Shown here: positions 15,888 through 23,902 of the stretch, in pieces
Numbering within the stretch: position 1 is the first letter of the stretch
Layout of the letters: every line of letters begins with the position of its first letter
Assembly: GCA_002733215.1 (NCBI GenBank)
Contig: NVUY01000016.1
Coordinates: forward strand, 9,662 to 73,661
Direction: 5' to 3'
Origin: Sulfurovum sp.
GTDB lineage: Bacteria; Campylobacterota; Campylobacteria; Campylobacterales; Sulfurovaceae
Length of the DNA stretch: 64,000 bases
The notes under the pieces: generated by a model
What the model was told of the DNA's origin: nothing
Seen by the model: only the letters and a program-made list of their open reading frames with translations
Database searches by the model: none
Made by a program: the position numbers and the translations under genes

Positions 15888-17818
15888 TATCTCTTCTCTA
15901 AAACTTCCAGTACGCCTTTAAAGTCTTTCTCATGCCCAAAACAGCTGTTGGAATTACAAAGCATAAATCCTTCATTGCTATCGTTTTTCAGAAGTGTAAA
16001 AGGGTGAGGCAGACTGTCTAAATCTTTGATATATTTCTTGAGCACATCTTCTTTTGCTTTGATGATAATGTCATCTTTGAGGTAACGTATCACCATACGA
16101 GTCATTCGTGGTGTAGAGATGGGTTGACGCATGACATCATAAGAGTAGATTTCCAGGGTTTTAAAGACAAATTTTTTATAGACAATATCTACCAGGGATG
16201 ATATGCTGTACAGTACTGAAAGCATCGTTGCGACCGAAGACGGGTAAGAAGAGTCATAAATGTCAGCATTGGTTTCAAATTCACCACGAGAGAATTTCCA
16301 TTTTCCTTTATCGAAGTATTTTTCTATGGCAGCATTGAGCAGTTTTGTGGCCGTAATGAGATAGGTTTCATCAAGCGTACTTTCATAGGCCTCTATAAGT
16401 GCTTCAGAAAGATAGGCATAATCTTCTAAAAATGCTTTGATCTTTGGTTTTTTACCCAGAAGTGTAGAGTGAAAAAGTTCAGAATTGATGTACATGCTTT
16501 CCAGTAAGGCATCTAGTGACTTGATCGCCGGTTTGAGGTAGGTTTTATCTACTCTGCTTGCTTTAAAAAGGCTTGTGATCATCATGGCATTCCATGAAAC
16601 GAGTACTTTTTTGTCGATAAAAGGATAGACACGTTTTTCTCTTCGTTTTTTGAGTGCAGCTATCGCTTCATCATAGTAAGGGATGTCAGAATGGCTAGGG
16701 TCATCGACACGTACAATGTTCTTCCCTTCAAAGTTCCCCTCCTCTGTAATGTGTAAGGCTTCGGCAAGTGCAGCATGTTCCTTGGAAGGAATATCTGATT
16801 TTTCAAAAGACTTGAGTGCTTTCTCATAAGTGTAAACGAAATATTTTCCTTCTTCTCCCTCTGTGTCGGCATCAGATGCAGAGTAGAAGAGGTGATCTTC
16901 ACTCATGCTGTCAAGCATGAAATCTATGGTTTCAAAAGCGACAGACTTGTAAAAGTCATGACCTGTGACAGCATACGCCTTGAGATAGACTTCTGAGAGC
17001 AGGGCATTGTCGTAAGTCATTTTTTCAAAGTGGGGTACGAGCCATTCATTGTCTGTAGAGTAACGACAGAAGCCACCTTCTACAAGGTCTCTCAAACCAC
17101 CTTTTGCCATGGAGGAGAGTGAGAACAGTGCCATGTTCAATGTCTCTTTATCTCCCGTGATCCGGTAAACATCCAAAAGCAGGTCCAATGTTGAAGCCTG
17201 GGGAAATTTTGGTGCTTTGTTGAATCCGCCGTTTTTGTTGTCAAAAAGCTGTTTGGCCTGATCTGAAACTCTTTCGATGATACTCAGGTCAAGTTTGGTG
17301 GCCTGGATCTTGTCCTCTTTGGGGTTGAGAAAACGCAGTATTTCATCAGCTTTTTCTGTAAGAAGGTCTTTCTCTTTTGCATATTTATCAGAGATGACTT
17401 CAAGCAGGCTGGAGAAACTCATCATTCCGTAACGCGGTTCATCGGGTATGTAGGTTGCGGAGTAGAAAGGTTTCTGCTCCTGGGTCAGGAAAATGGAAGT
17501 CGGCCAGCCGCCTGGACGCTGGTTCATGAGCTGATATACTTCCTGAAAGTGCTTGTCTATATCGGGACGCTCTTCTCTATCGACTTTGATCGCGATAAAA
17601 TGTTCATTGAGTATTTTTGCCGTAGCTTCATCTTCAAAAGATTCATGTTCCATCACATGACACCAGTGACAGGAACTGTAACCTATGGAGAGGAAGATGG
17701 CTTTGTTCTCTTTGCGTGCTTTCTCAAATGCTTCTTCTCCCCAGGGATACCAGTCCACAGGATTGTCAGCATGTTGTTGTAGGTAAGGTGAGTGTTCATT
17801 TTTGAGACGATTTGCCAT
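15887..17818 (-). CDS. DUF255 thioredoxin-domain protein (YyaL/SSP411 family)
   Basis: A 643-residue protein beginning with the family signature [21 protein letters not shown]. An N-terminal thioredoxin-like domain has Cys50 and Cys53 ([16 protein letters not shown]). The remaining 480 residues form an (alpha/alpha)6-barrel-like region with [31 protein letters not shown] and [18 protein letters not shown]. The biochemical role is not settled. It lies directly upstream of apbE with a 1-base overlap, so it is co-expressed with the flavinylation enzyme. No signal peptide was seen. Confidence 0.93.
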   Translation of the reverse strand: MANRLKNEHSPYLQQHADNPVDWYPWGEEAFEKARKENKAIFLSIGYSSCHWCHVMEHESFEDEATAKILNEHFIAIKVDREERPDIDKHFQEVYQLMNQRPGGWPTSIFLTQEQKPFYSATYIPDEPRYGMMSFSSLLEVISDKYAKEKDLLTEKADEILRFLNPKEDKIQATKLDLSIIERVSDQAKQLFDNKNGGFNKAPKFPQASTLDLLLDVYRITGDKETLNMALFSLSSMAKGGLRDLVEGGFCRYSTDNEWLVPHFEKMTYDNALLSEVYLKAYAVTGHDFYKSVAFETIDFMLDSMSEDHLFYSASDADTEGEEGKYFVYTYEKALKSFEKSDIPSKEHAALAEALHITEEGNFEGKNIVRVDDPSHSDIPYYDEAIAALKKRREKRVYPFIDKKVLVSWNAMMITSLFKASRVDKTYLKPAIKSLDALLESMYINSELFHSTLLGKKPKIKAFLEDYAYLSEALIEAYESTLDETYLITATKLLNAAIEKYFDKGKWKFSRGEFETNADIYDSSYPSSVATMLSVLYSISSLVDIVYKKFVFKTLEIYSYDVMRQPISTPRMTRMVIRYLKDDIIIKAKEDVLKKYIKDLDSLPHPFTLLKNDSNEGFMLCNSNSCFGHEKDFKGVLEVLEKR

Positions 17819-17937
17819 TTTAGACCTTTAATGTAATACTTGTTTAACTTTTATTATTTAACTTTGGTTATTATTACACAGCTTATACACGTATAGTACT
17901 ATAGAATTGTATAAATTTAAAGATATAAAGAGAGAAA

Positions 17938-19719
17938 ATGAATAATTTGATCAAAAAGTTACTCATACTTGTACTGCTTTTTAGTACATTTTTAACTGCG
18001 GGATTTGAGAGTGCCTTAAAAAAACAGAAGTTCTTATCGCCGGATGAAGCATTTCAAGTCTCGGCTGTTCTCAAAGAGGGTGTGATCGAAACAAAGATCA
18101 CCATTGGAGGAAGAATACATGTTTACGACGATGATACTTTACATTACAGAATTATTTCTCCTGAACCCCTAGAACTTGCTGTCAACAAGCCAAAATCACA
18201 TGATTTTGATGGTGACATGGTGTTTGAAAAAGAGTTAATTGTGTCTATCCCCGTAAAAGACATTGAATCTAAAGTGAAGGGTGATTATATTCTCGAGATA
18301 GAGTTTTTAGGATGTTCTGATGCAGGTATCTGTTACCAACCTATTAAAAAATCATTCAATTTCAAAGGTGTAGAACTCGGCGTATTTGATAAGATCTCAA
18401 AATTGGTCAAAGAGGGTAATGCATCAAAGATCATGGATGTACTGATCAATGAAAGTTCTCTTTTTGTTTTATTCCTATTCTTTATTTTTGGTTTGCTTTT
18501 ATCTCTTACCCCTTGTATCTTCCCTATGATCCCGATCTTATCTTCTATTATTATCTCACAACAGTCCGGCGATGGAAAACCGAATATGGCACAGGCATTT
18601 TTTACTTCACTGGTCTATGTGCTGGCGATGGCATTTACCTATACAATTGTAGGACTGGTGGCCGGCCTTCTTGGCGCTGACCTACAGGCAGCGATGCAAA
18701 ACCCTTGGGTATTGACCATTTTCTCTGCTATGTTCGTAGGTTTGGCACTCTCCATGTTCGGATATTATGAGATAGGTCTTCCTGCTTCCATACAGTCAAA
18801 ATTATCTAAAGCGAGTGATGATGCCCAGGGAAAAGGCATGCTGGGTACAGCGGTAATGGGTGCCTTGTCTGCACTTATCGTCGGGCCTTGTACGGCTGCG
18901 CCCATCTCTGGTGCTGTGATCTTCATTTCCCATACGGGAGATGCTTTGCTTGGTGGTGCTGCACTCTTTATCATGAGTCTGGGTATGGGTATGCCGCTGC
19001 TTCTTGTAGGGTTGGGTGCAGGTAAATTTATGCCAAAACCTGGCGGTTGGATGACACGTATTTCCCAGGTCTTTGGTGTGATGATGCTTGCCCTTGCCAT
19101 CTTCATGCTTTCACGCATACTTCCTGCAGGCTTTACGATGACACTTTGGGCTCTTTTGTTTATGGGAACAGCCATTTACATGGGTGTCTTTGGAAACAAA
19201 GAGGGTGAAGGTGCGATGAAGCTCTTTAGATTACTTGCGTTGACCTTCTTGCTGTATGGTGCATCGTTATTCATAGGAGCACTTTCCGGTTCAACTTCTG
19301 TTCTGCGTCCCTTTGTGAAATTTACTGCAGTGACGTCAGTTGCGTCAACAGTGACAGAAATAGACACTTCAAGTCATCTTGGTTACAGCGTGAAAAGACT
19401 GATGGAAGAGGTAAAAGCTTCAGAGAAAACAGTGGTTGTAGACTTTGGAAAAGACTCTTGTACAGCTTGTACAGAACTCGAAGAGATCACCTTCCCTCAT
19501 CCTTTGGTGCAAGAACAGCTTAAAAACTTTACCTTCATCAAAATAGACCTGACTGCCAACACTGATGATGACAAAGCGTTACTCAAAAAGTTTGAACTTT
19601 TTGGAACACCGAATATCATCTTCTTTGACAAGGAGAATAACTTCTTACCTGAAAAAAGTTTGACAGGTTTCATCCCTCCGAAATCTTTTGCGAAACATTT
19701 AGAGGGTGTCGTGAAGTAA
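17938..19719 (+). CDS. dsbD: Thiol:disulfide interchange protein DsbD
   Basis: A 593-residue protein with the full three-domain layout. A periplasmic N-terminal alpha domain has Cys126 and Cys132 (GCSDAGICYQP), an eight-helix membrane core follows (about 175-460) with Cys in LTPCIFPMIP and GPCTAAP, and a C-terminal thioredoxin domain carries Cys508 and Cys511 (DSCTACTEL). It passes electrons from cytosolic thioredoxin to periplasmic disulfides, for instance for cytochrome c maturation. A signal peptide covers residues 1-20. The stop codon lies in the eroded end of MITE copy 2. Confidence 0.96.
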   Translation: MNNLIKKLLILVLLFSTFLTAGFESALKKQKFLSPDEAFQVSAVLKEGVIETKITIGGRIHVYDDDTLHYRIISPEPLELAVNKPKSHDFDGDMVFEKELIVSIPVKDIESKVKGDYILEIEFLGCSDAGICYQPIKKSFNFKGVELGVFDKISKLVKEGNASKIMDVLINESSLFVLFLFFIFGLLLSLTPCIFPMIPILSSIIISQQSGDGKPNMAQAFFTSLVYVLAMAFTYTIVGLVAGLLGADLQAAMQNPWVLTIFSAMFVGLALSMFGYYEIGLPASIQSKLSKASDDAQGKGMLGTAVMGALSALIVGPCTAAPISGAVIFISHTGDALLGGAALFIMSLGMGMPLLLVGLGAGKFMPKPGGWMTRISQVFGVMMLALAIFMLSRILPAGFTMTLWALLFMGTAIYMGVFGNKEGEGAMKLFRLLALTFLLYGASLFIGALSGSTSVLRPFVKFTAVTSVASTVTEIDTSSHLGYSVKRLMEEVKASEKTVVVDFGKDSCTACTELEEITFPHPLVQEQLKNFTFIKIDLTANTDDDKALLKKFELFGTPNIIFFDKENNFLPEKSLTGFIPPKSFAKHLEGVVK

Positions 19720-19822
19720 CTTATGAGTAAATCTTTTTTTGGAGTAGGGACTTTAGTCCCATAATAACGGGACTAAAGTCCCTGCTCCTTGCGTGAAACA
19801 ATGGCTTAACTTAATGGTATTG
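19713..19822. mobile_element. MITE-like element, copy 2 (reverse orientation)
   Basis: Aligns with the reverse complement of the element at 8347-8460: the same AGTAAATCTTTT segment, GGAGTAGGGAC...GTCCCTGCTCC palindrome (here better paired than in copy 1) and the terminal CTTAACTTAATGGTATTG (19805-19822, one mismatch). The other terminus is degraded and includes the dsbD stop codon (19717-19719). Confidence 0.75.
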
Positions 19823-19831
19823 GAGGGGCAC

Positions 19832-21013
19832 TTACACTCTTGGTATGGCAGTTACCGCTACCCTTTTATCATTATATTCACAAAAAACATCCCCAAACTT
19901 ATAACAGAAAGGGTTCTTAACCTTGATGAGCTTTAACCCATGTGGGGGGATTTCCATATTTTCGAAATTATAAGTATTACTCCGGATGGTGACAGGGGAA
20001 TTGTTGCAATTTAACACCCAAAAGTCTTTCTGATTGATATGTTTTTCATCTTTAGGCTCATCATATACTTTCACACCATGTTCTTTGTGAGAGGCAAAGC
20101 TTTCCAATAATAAAACATCATGATAGTGTGTATGTGGCGAATCTTCCCTTCTGAGTTCACCTGAAGCAGAGCGTGAAACATAGGCGACAATATCCATGTT
20201 ATTACCGGTTTTTTGATTAATACGGGTATAAAGATCTGTTTTATCAGTGACTTTATTTAAGCCGCTAAAAGAACGGTATGCATCGATGTGACCTTTCATA
20301 ATGATATTTTCAAAGTTTTCTGAGTGCCGGTACTCTTCACGTATTTTTTTCTTGCGTATGCTGCTTGAGAGTTGTAGCCCCATTTGTTTTGATTTGCTGA
20401 TCACAGGATTTAAAATGAGAGGATCAATGTGTTTTTCTTTGAGTATCCCCAAGTGGTACAAGATCAGATTTATCTGGTCTCCGATAAAGCCAAAGAATCT
20501 TGCTATAAAGTTGTTTGGACCCAACCAGGTATCCAGACGTGTTAAAATATAGCTGAATGCAAAGACTTTAAGAATGGGTCCAAGCCAAGAGATAGCAAGT
20601 ATGGAAAGTGTCCATGATGCTATTTTTGTTATAAAGGTAACAATGGCTGTAAATACACCTGCAATAAACAGTCGAAGTTCTGCAAAAAGTACGATGTTAT
20701 CGAGTAACCCTATGAAGTATAACAGCCATCCTGAGAGGGTAATCCCAAAAATAAAGAAAAATATATTTTTAAATTTGCTTTTTAGATCTTGTCTTAAATA
20801 GAAGTCTTTAGCCTCTCCCAGTGCCTCTGCAATGTTTTCTATAATATGTGTTTGGATCCATGTAGCAAGTACCGAGTCGAGTAACCAGCGCTTGATAAGA
20901 AGAATAAGACCTTGAAAAAACGTGAGTCCTGCTATAAATGCAACAAAATGCAGTTTTGCAGCCAACCATAAAGAGAGTACACTGGTTTTAAATACCAATG
21001 CCACAGCAAACAT
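19832..21013 (-). CDS. Hypothetical membrane protein with cytosolic or periplasmic C-terminal domain
   Basis: About 393 residues. The N-terminal 175 residues contain four or five hydrophobic helices separated by amphipathic segments (QTHIIENIAEALGEAKDF). The C-terminal 215 residues are hydrophilic, starting with a basic stretch (SSSIRKKKIREEYRH). I recognise no family. The ATG at 21013 lacks a ribosome site. The frame stays open upstream, and an ATT at 21118 preceded by AAGAGGG would add 35 residues including another TM helix, so the true start may be non-canonical. It converges on dsbD across MITE copy 2. Confidence 0.7.
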   Translation of the reverse strand: MFAVALVFKTSVLSLWLAAKLHFVAFIAGLTFFQGLILLIKRWLLDSVLATWIQTHIIENIAEALGEAKDFYLRQDLKSKFKNIFFFIFGITLSGWLLYFIGLLDNIVLFAELRLFIAGVFTAIVTFITKIASWTLSILAISWLGPILKVFAFSYILTRLDTWLGPNNFIARFFGFIGDQINLILYHLGILKEKHIDPLILNPVISKSKQMGLQLSSSIRKKKIREEYRHSENFENIIMKGHIDAYRSFSGLNKVTDKTDLYTRINQKTGNNMDIVAYVSRSASGELRREDSPHTHYHDVLLLESFASHKEHGVKVYDEPKDEKHINQKDFWVLNCNNSPVTIRSNTYNFENMEIPPHGLKLIKVKNPFCYKFGDVFCEYNDKRVAVTAIPRV

Positions 21014-21288
21014 ATATGCAGTTAGATCCCGATAATAAGATTCATGTGTGAACTTGAGGATAGTGACAAGTATAGTGGGGACGATAATAGCGATGAGTGC
21101 TTTATATCGTCGTTTAATGTTAACCCTCTTCGCTCATATCTGTAGTGTATACACCTGTAAGTTTTTTACAGATGATCGAAGCATTGAGATCAGCACCTTT
21201 TGTTGTGGATGTTTTGGTTAAGACATTTGGAAGCATTCATAATCCTGTTAACGATTGTTTAATGAATTATATCCAAATATTTTTTAGC

Positions 21289-21294
21289 TATAAT
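21289..21294 (+). promoter_or_regulatory. -10 element for the CvfB-like gene
   Basis: TATAAT preceded by TTTTTTAGC, matching the promoters at 5918 and 42985; 56 bases before the ATG at 21350. Confidence 0.6.
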
Positions 21295-21349
21295 GTCATT
21301 ATGAATGTGAGTGTATCACATAATTTTATAGTGAAACGGAATAACACAT

Positions 21350-22210
21350 ATGGAAACAAAATCAAAAAATTTAAGTATTAAAATTGGTGAGATCAATACA
21401 CTGGAAGTCATGCGTGACACAGACTACGGCTATTTCCTTGAAGCAAAAGATGAAGCGGAAGTACTCCTTCCCAATGTTTATGTCATGGAAGATGAAATGC
21501 CTATGGGCTCACTCATCGATGTATTTGTCTATACAGATTCCGAAGACAGACCGGTAGCAACGACTAAAATGCCCTATGCCAAGCTTGGCGAATACGGGTA
21601 TTTTACTGTGGTGGATTACAAAGCGTATGGGGCTTTTATGAACTGGGGACTTCCCAAAGACCTGTTTGTGCCGTTATCACAACAGAAAGAGCATTTTACG
21701 ATAGGCAAAAAGTATCTTTTACGTGTTTGTCTGGATGAGCAGACAGACAGACTTTATGCCACACAGAAAATAGGTAAATATCTGAACCGTGATATGAAGG
21801 GTCTGCATCAAAACAAAGTCCTGGATGCCATCGTGCTGGCCAAAACACCTTTAGGGTTTAAAGTGGTAGCAGACAATCAGTATGAGGGTATGCTCTTTAG
21901 CAATGAGATCTTTGAAGAGATCCGCATAGGTGACCGTAAAAAAGTCTATATCAAAAATGTAAGAAAAGATTTTAAACTGGACTTCTCTTTGCAGCCCATA
22001 GGAAAAAAAGCGAAGATAGGTGAAGCAGAAGGTATCATCATTCAATTACTCAAAGAGGCAGGTGGTACACTACCTTTTACTTACAAAAATGATGCAGATG
22101 AGATCAAAAAAACATTTGAGATGAGCAAAAAGAACTTTAAACGTACATTGACAGAACTGATCGAGAGTAAACAGATACAATTGACAGATGATGCAATTGT
22201 ATTATTGTGA
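21350..22210 (+). CDS. CvfB-family S1-like RNA-binding protein
   Basis: A 286-residue protein with consecutive OB/S1-like segments (roughly 10-65, 70-135 and 145-215; for example YGYFTVVDYKAYGAFMNWGLPKDLFVP) and a C-terminal winged helix (about 225-286, LPFTYKNDADEIKKTFEMSKKNFKRTLTELIES). This is the architecture of CvfB, an RNA-binding regulator first linked to virulence and RNA metabolism in staphylococci. Substrate RNAs here are unknown. The next gene's -10 box begins immediately after its stop codon. Confidence 0.85.
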   Translation: METKSKNLSIKIGEINTLEVMRDTDYGYFLEAKDEAEVLLPNVYVMEDEMPMGSLIDVFVYTDSEDRPVATTKMPYAKLGEYGYFTVVDYKAYGAFMNWGLPKDLFVPLSQQKEHFTIGKKYLLRVCLDEQTDRLYATQKIGKYLNRDMKGLHQNKVLDAIVLAKTPLGFKVVADNQYEGMLFSNEIFEEIRIGDRKKVYIKNVRKDFKLDFSLQPIGKKAKIGEAEGIIIQLLKEAGGTLPFTYKNDADEIKKTFEMSKKNFKRTLTELIESKQIQLTDDAIVLL

Positions 22211-22216
22211 TATAAT
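22208..22216 (+). promoter_or_regulatory. Extended -10 promoter for the YidB-like gene
   Basis: TGATATAAT (TG-N-TATAAT) overlaps the preceding gene's TGA stop. The longer string ATTATTGTGATATAAT recurs almost exactly before the genes at 46326 and, in part, 25960, so it is a local promoter type. Confidence 0.6.
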
Positions 22217-22245
22217 TAAGTTATCTAAATATATAAGGATCAGAT

Positions 22246-22692
22246 ATGGAACTCATGGATTTATTGAAAATAGGCGCTTCGTTAATACAAGGCAACAGTG
22301 ATGACACAACAACAGGTCTAAATCTAGACGACATTACTTCTGCACTTGGAAAACTTATAGGAAATGATCAGGGCAGTCTTGATCTGGGCGCACTTGTAGG
22401 TGGTCTGTCACAAAATGGTTTAGGCGAGATAGTGGGGTCATGGTTGGGGAATGGTGAAAACAAATCTATCTCTATGGATCAGATCACAGACCTGTTGGGG
22501 ACAGATAAAGTATCTGAATTCGCTTCCGAACTTAATATCTCCGAAGAGAGTGCAAAAGGTGCTTTAGCCGACTCCTTACCTCAAGTAGTAGACCAGGCAA
22601 CAGCAGGAGAAGGCAGCATCATGGATGAAATGCTTGCTCAGGTAGGCGGTCCGCAAGGTGCCATGGAGATGCTTGGAAAGATGTTTCGTTAA
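22246..22692 (+). CDS. YidB-like DUF937 protein
   Basis: A 148-residue soluble protein, Gly/Leu/Asp-rich, with the DUF937 pattern LGALVGGLSQNGLGEIVGSWLGNGENKSISMDQITDLLG followed by SEFASELNISEESAKGALADSLPQVVDQATA. YidB homologues are common small proteins of unknown function. AAGGA lies 8 bases before the ATG. It is transcribed from its own extended -10 promoter and followed by the IS200-like hairpin, which may also end transcription. Confidence 0.85.
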   Translation: MELMDLLKIGASLIQGNSDDTTTGLNLDDITSALGKLIGNDQGSLDLGALVGGLSQNGLGEIVGSWLGNGENKSISMDQITDLLGTDKVSEFASELNISEESAKGALADSLPQVVDQATAGEGSIMDEMLAQVGGPQGAMEMLGKMFR

Positions 22693-22707
22693 TTAACCCA
22701 AAGTAAA

Positions 22708-22726
22708 CCTCCGGCTATGCCGGAGG
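22708..22726. repeat. IS200-like left-end hairpin
   Basis: CCTCCGGC-TAT-GCCGGAGG, a perfect 8-bp stem 85 bp before a tnpA fragment, as expected for the subterminal hairpin of an IS200-type left end. A second CTCCC/GGGAG pair follows within 30 bases. Confidence 0.6.
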
Positions 22727-22810
22727 ACTCCCACAATTTGATAATTCCGGGAGACAATGTGATATTCTATCCTTGAACCGCTCAAAGTTCAAAGAGAAAG
22801 GGATATCAAG

Positions 22811-22894
22811 ATGAAAAGTATACAACAAAAATCAAGTCATACAAAATGGGAATGTAAATATCATATTGTATGGATACCAAAATATAGAAATTAA
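22811..22894 (+). pseudogene. IS200/IS605 tnpA fragment (first 27 codons)
   Basis: The frame reads MKSIQQKSSHTKWECKYHIV and continues WIPKYRN to a stop. The pattern SSHTKWxCKYHIVWIPKYR is the canonical N-terminus of IS200-family TnpA, which normally continues to about 150 residues with an HUH motif. All of that is missing: the sequence switches within one codon to the region upstream of the RAYT gene. With the left-end hairpin this is a 5' relic, probably left by insertion or deletion associated with the RAYT segment. Confidence 0.8.
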
Positions 22895-22955
22895 GGGGTC
22901 AGGTAATAATGATAATTAAATATTTTTCTGATATACTTCTTCTAAGGAGTACCCC

Positions 22956-23726
22956 ATGGCAAGAAGACCACGCATAGAACTAGCAGGAACCTATCACCTC
23001 ATCAATAGAGGTGTAGCACAGATGCACATCTTCAAGGAACCCTCTGATTATGAGTACTTTGAAGAACTCATGTGCTTTTATGCTAAAAGCTTTGGTATCA
23101 CTATACATAACTATTGTCTGATGGATAACCACTACCATCTACTCATAGAGATACAATCTCCTAACCTCTCAAAATTCATGAGACAAGTAAATATGAACTA
23201 CTCCATATACTTTAACAAAAAATATAAAAGAGTAGGGCATCTGTGGCAGGGACGCTTTAAATCATGGTATGTCACAGATGAGGCATACCTCTATACACTT
23301 ATGTGCTACATAGAACAAAACCCACTTAAAGCCAATATGGTTAAAAATATAGAAGAGTACCCTTACAGTTCTTACCACTACTTCCTTAACTATAAAGAGA
23401 TACCTGAGTGCTTAAAGAACTCGTGGATAACCCAAAACTATCATGATGACAAAGCAGCCATAGAGGCATTTTTAACAAACCCTGTAGATAGCACACAGCT
23501 GCAAGAATTAAGGAGAGCTTCATCCCTTGTAGAAGCTCCAAATATTGACTGCAAACCAAAAGAAGAAGACCTCAAAAAGCTTTTTAAAAATATTGCAGAT
23601 ATAAAAGAGCGAAACAATCAAATACTCAAAGCCATAAAAAAAGGCTATTCTCAGCATAGGATTGCCAAAGTATTGGGTATATCACAACCTGCGGTGCATG
23701 GGGTGGTGAAGAGGGGTAGTAAATGA
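22956..23726 (+). CDS. REP-associated tyrosine transposase (RAYT), with C-terminal HTH
   Basis: A 256-residue Y1 transposase of the RAYT/TnpREP type. It begins RPRIELAGTYHLINRG. The HUH-type metal site is His59-Tyr60-His61 (MDNHYHLLIE) and the probable catalytic Tyr118 lies in CYIEQNPLKANMV. A C-terminal helix-turn-helix (about 230-252, SQHRIAKVLGISQPAVHGVV) is an added DNA-binding module. RAYTs bind and cut single-stranded REP hairpins and are domesticated rather than freely mobile. AAGGAGT precedes the start. A 14-bp perfect REP hairpin lies 33 bp downstream and an IS200 relic lies upstream. The window contains many REP-like palindromes that could be its targets. Confidence 0.9.
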   Translation: MARRPRIELAGTYHLINRGVAQMHIFKEPSDYEYFEELMCFYAKSFGITIHNYCLMDNHYHLLIEIQSPNLSKFMRQVNMNYSIYFNKKYKRVGHLWQGRFKSWYVTDEAYLYTLMCYIEQNPLKANMVKNIEEYPYSSYHYFLNYKEIPECLKNSWITQNYHDDKAAIEAFLTNPVDSTQLQELRRASSLVEAPNIDCKPKEEDLKKLFKNIADIKERNNQILKAIKKGYSQHRIAKVLGISQPAVHGVVKRGSK

Positions 23727-23754
23727 GTTATCATAATCACCTCTTTTTATGTTG

Positions 23755-23806
23755 GAAGTGATGCTTTAGCTTCACCAAACACTTGCCGAAGCTAAAGCAT
23801 CGGTTC
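23755..23806. repeat. REP hairpin downstream of the RAYT gene
   Basis: GATGCTTTAGCTTC (23760-23773) and GAAGCTAAAGCATC (23788-23801) are perfectly complementary, with flanking GGAA/TTCC extending the stem past two mismatches. REP palindromes next to the transposase gene are typical RAYT substrates. Confidence 0.7.
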
Positions 23807-23902
23807 CTGAAACGCACATATATTTACTTAAAGACAATTTTATGGCAATATGACATACTTTTAGTATTTTTGTTGATACTTTGATAGAATACTAGAAAAA
23901 CT

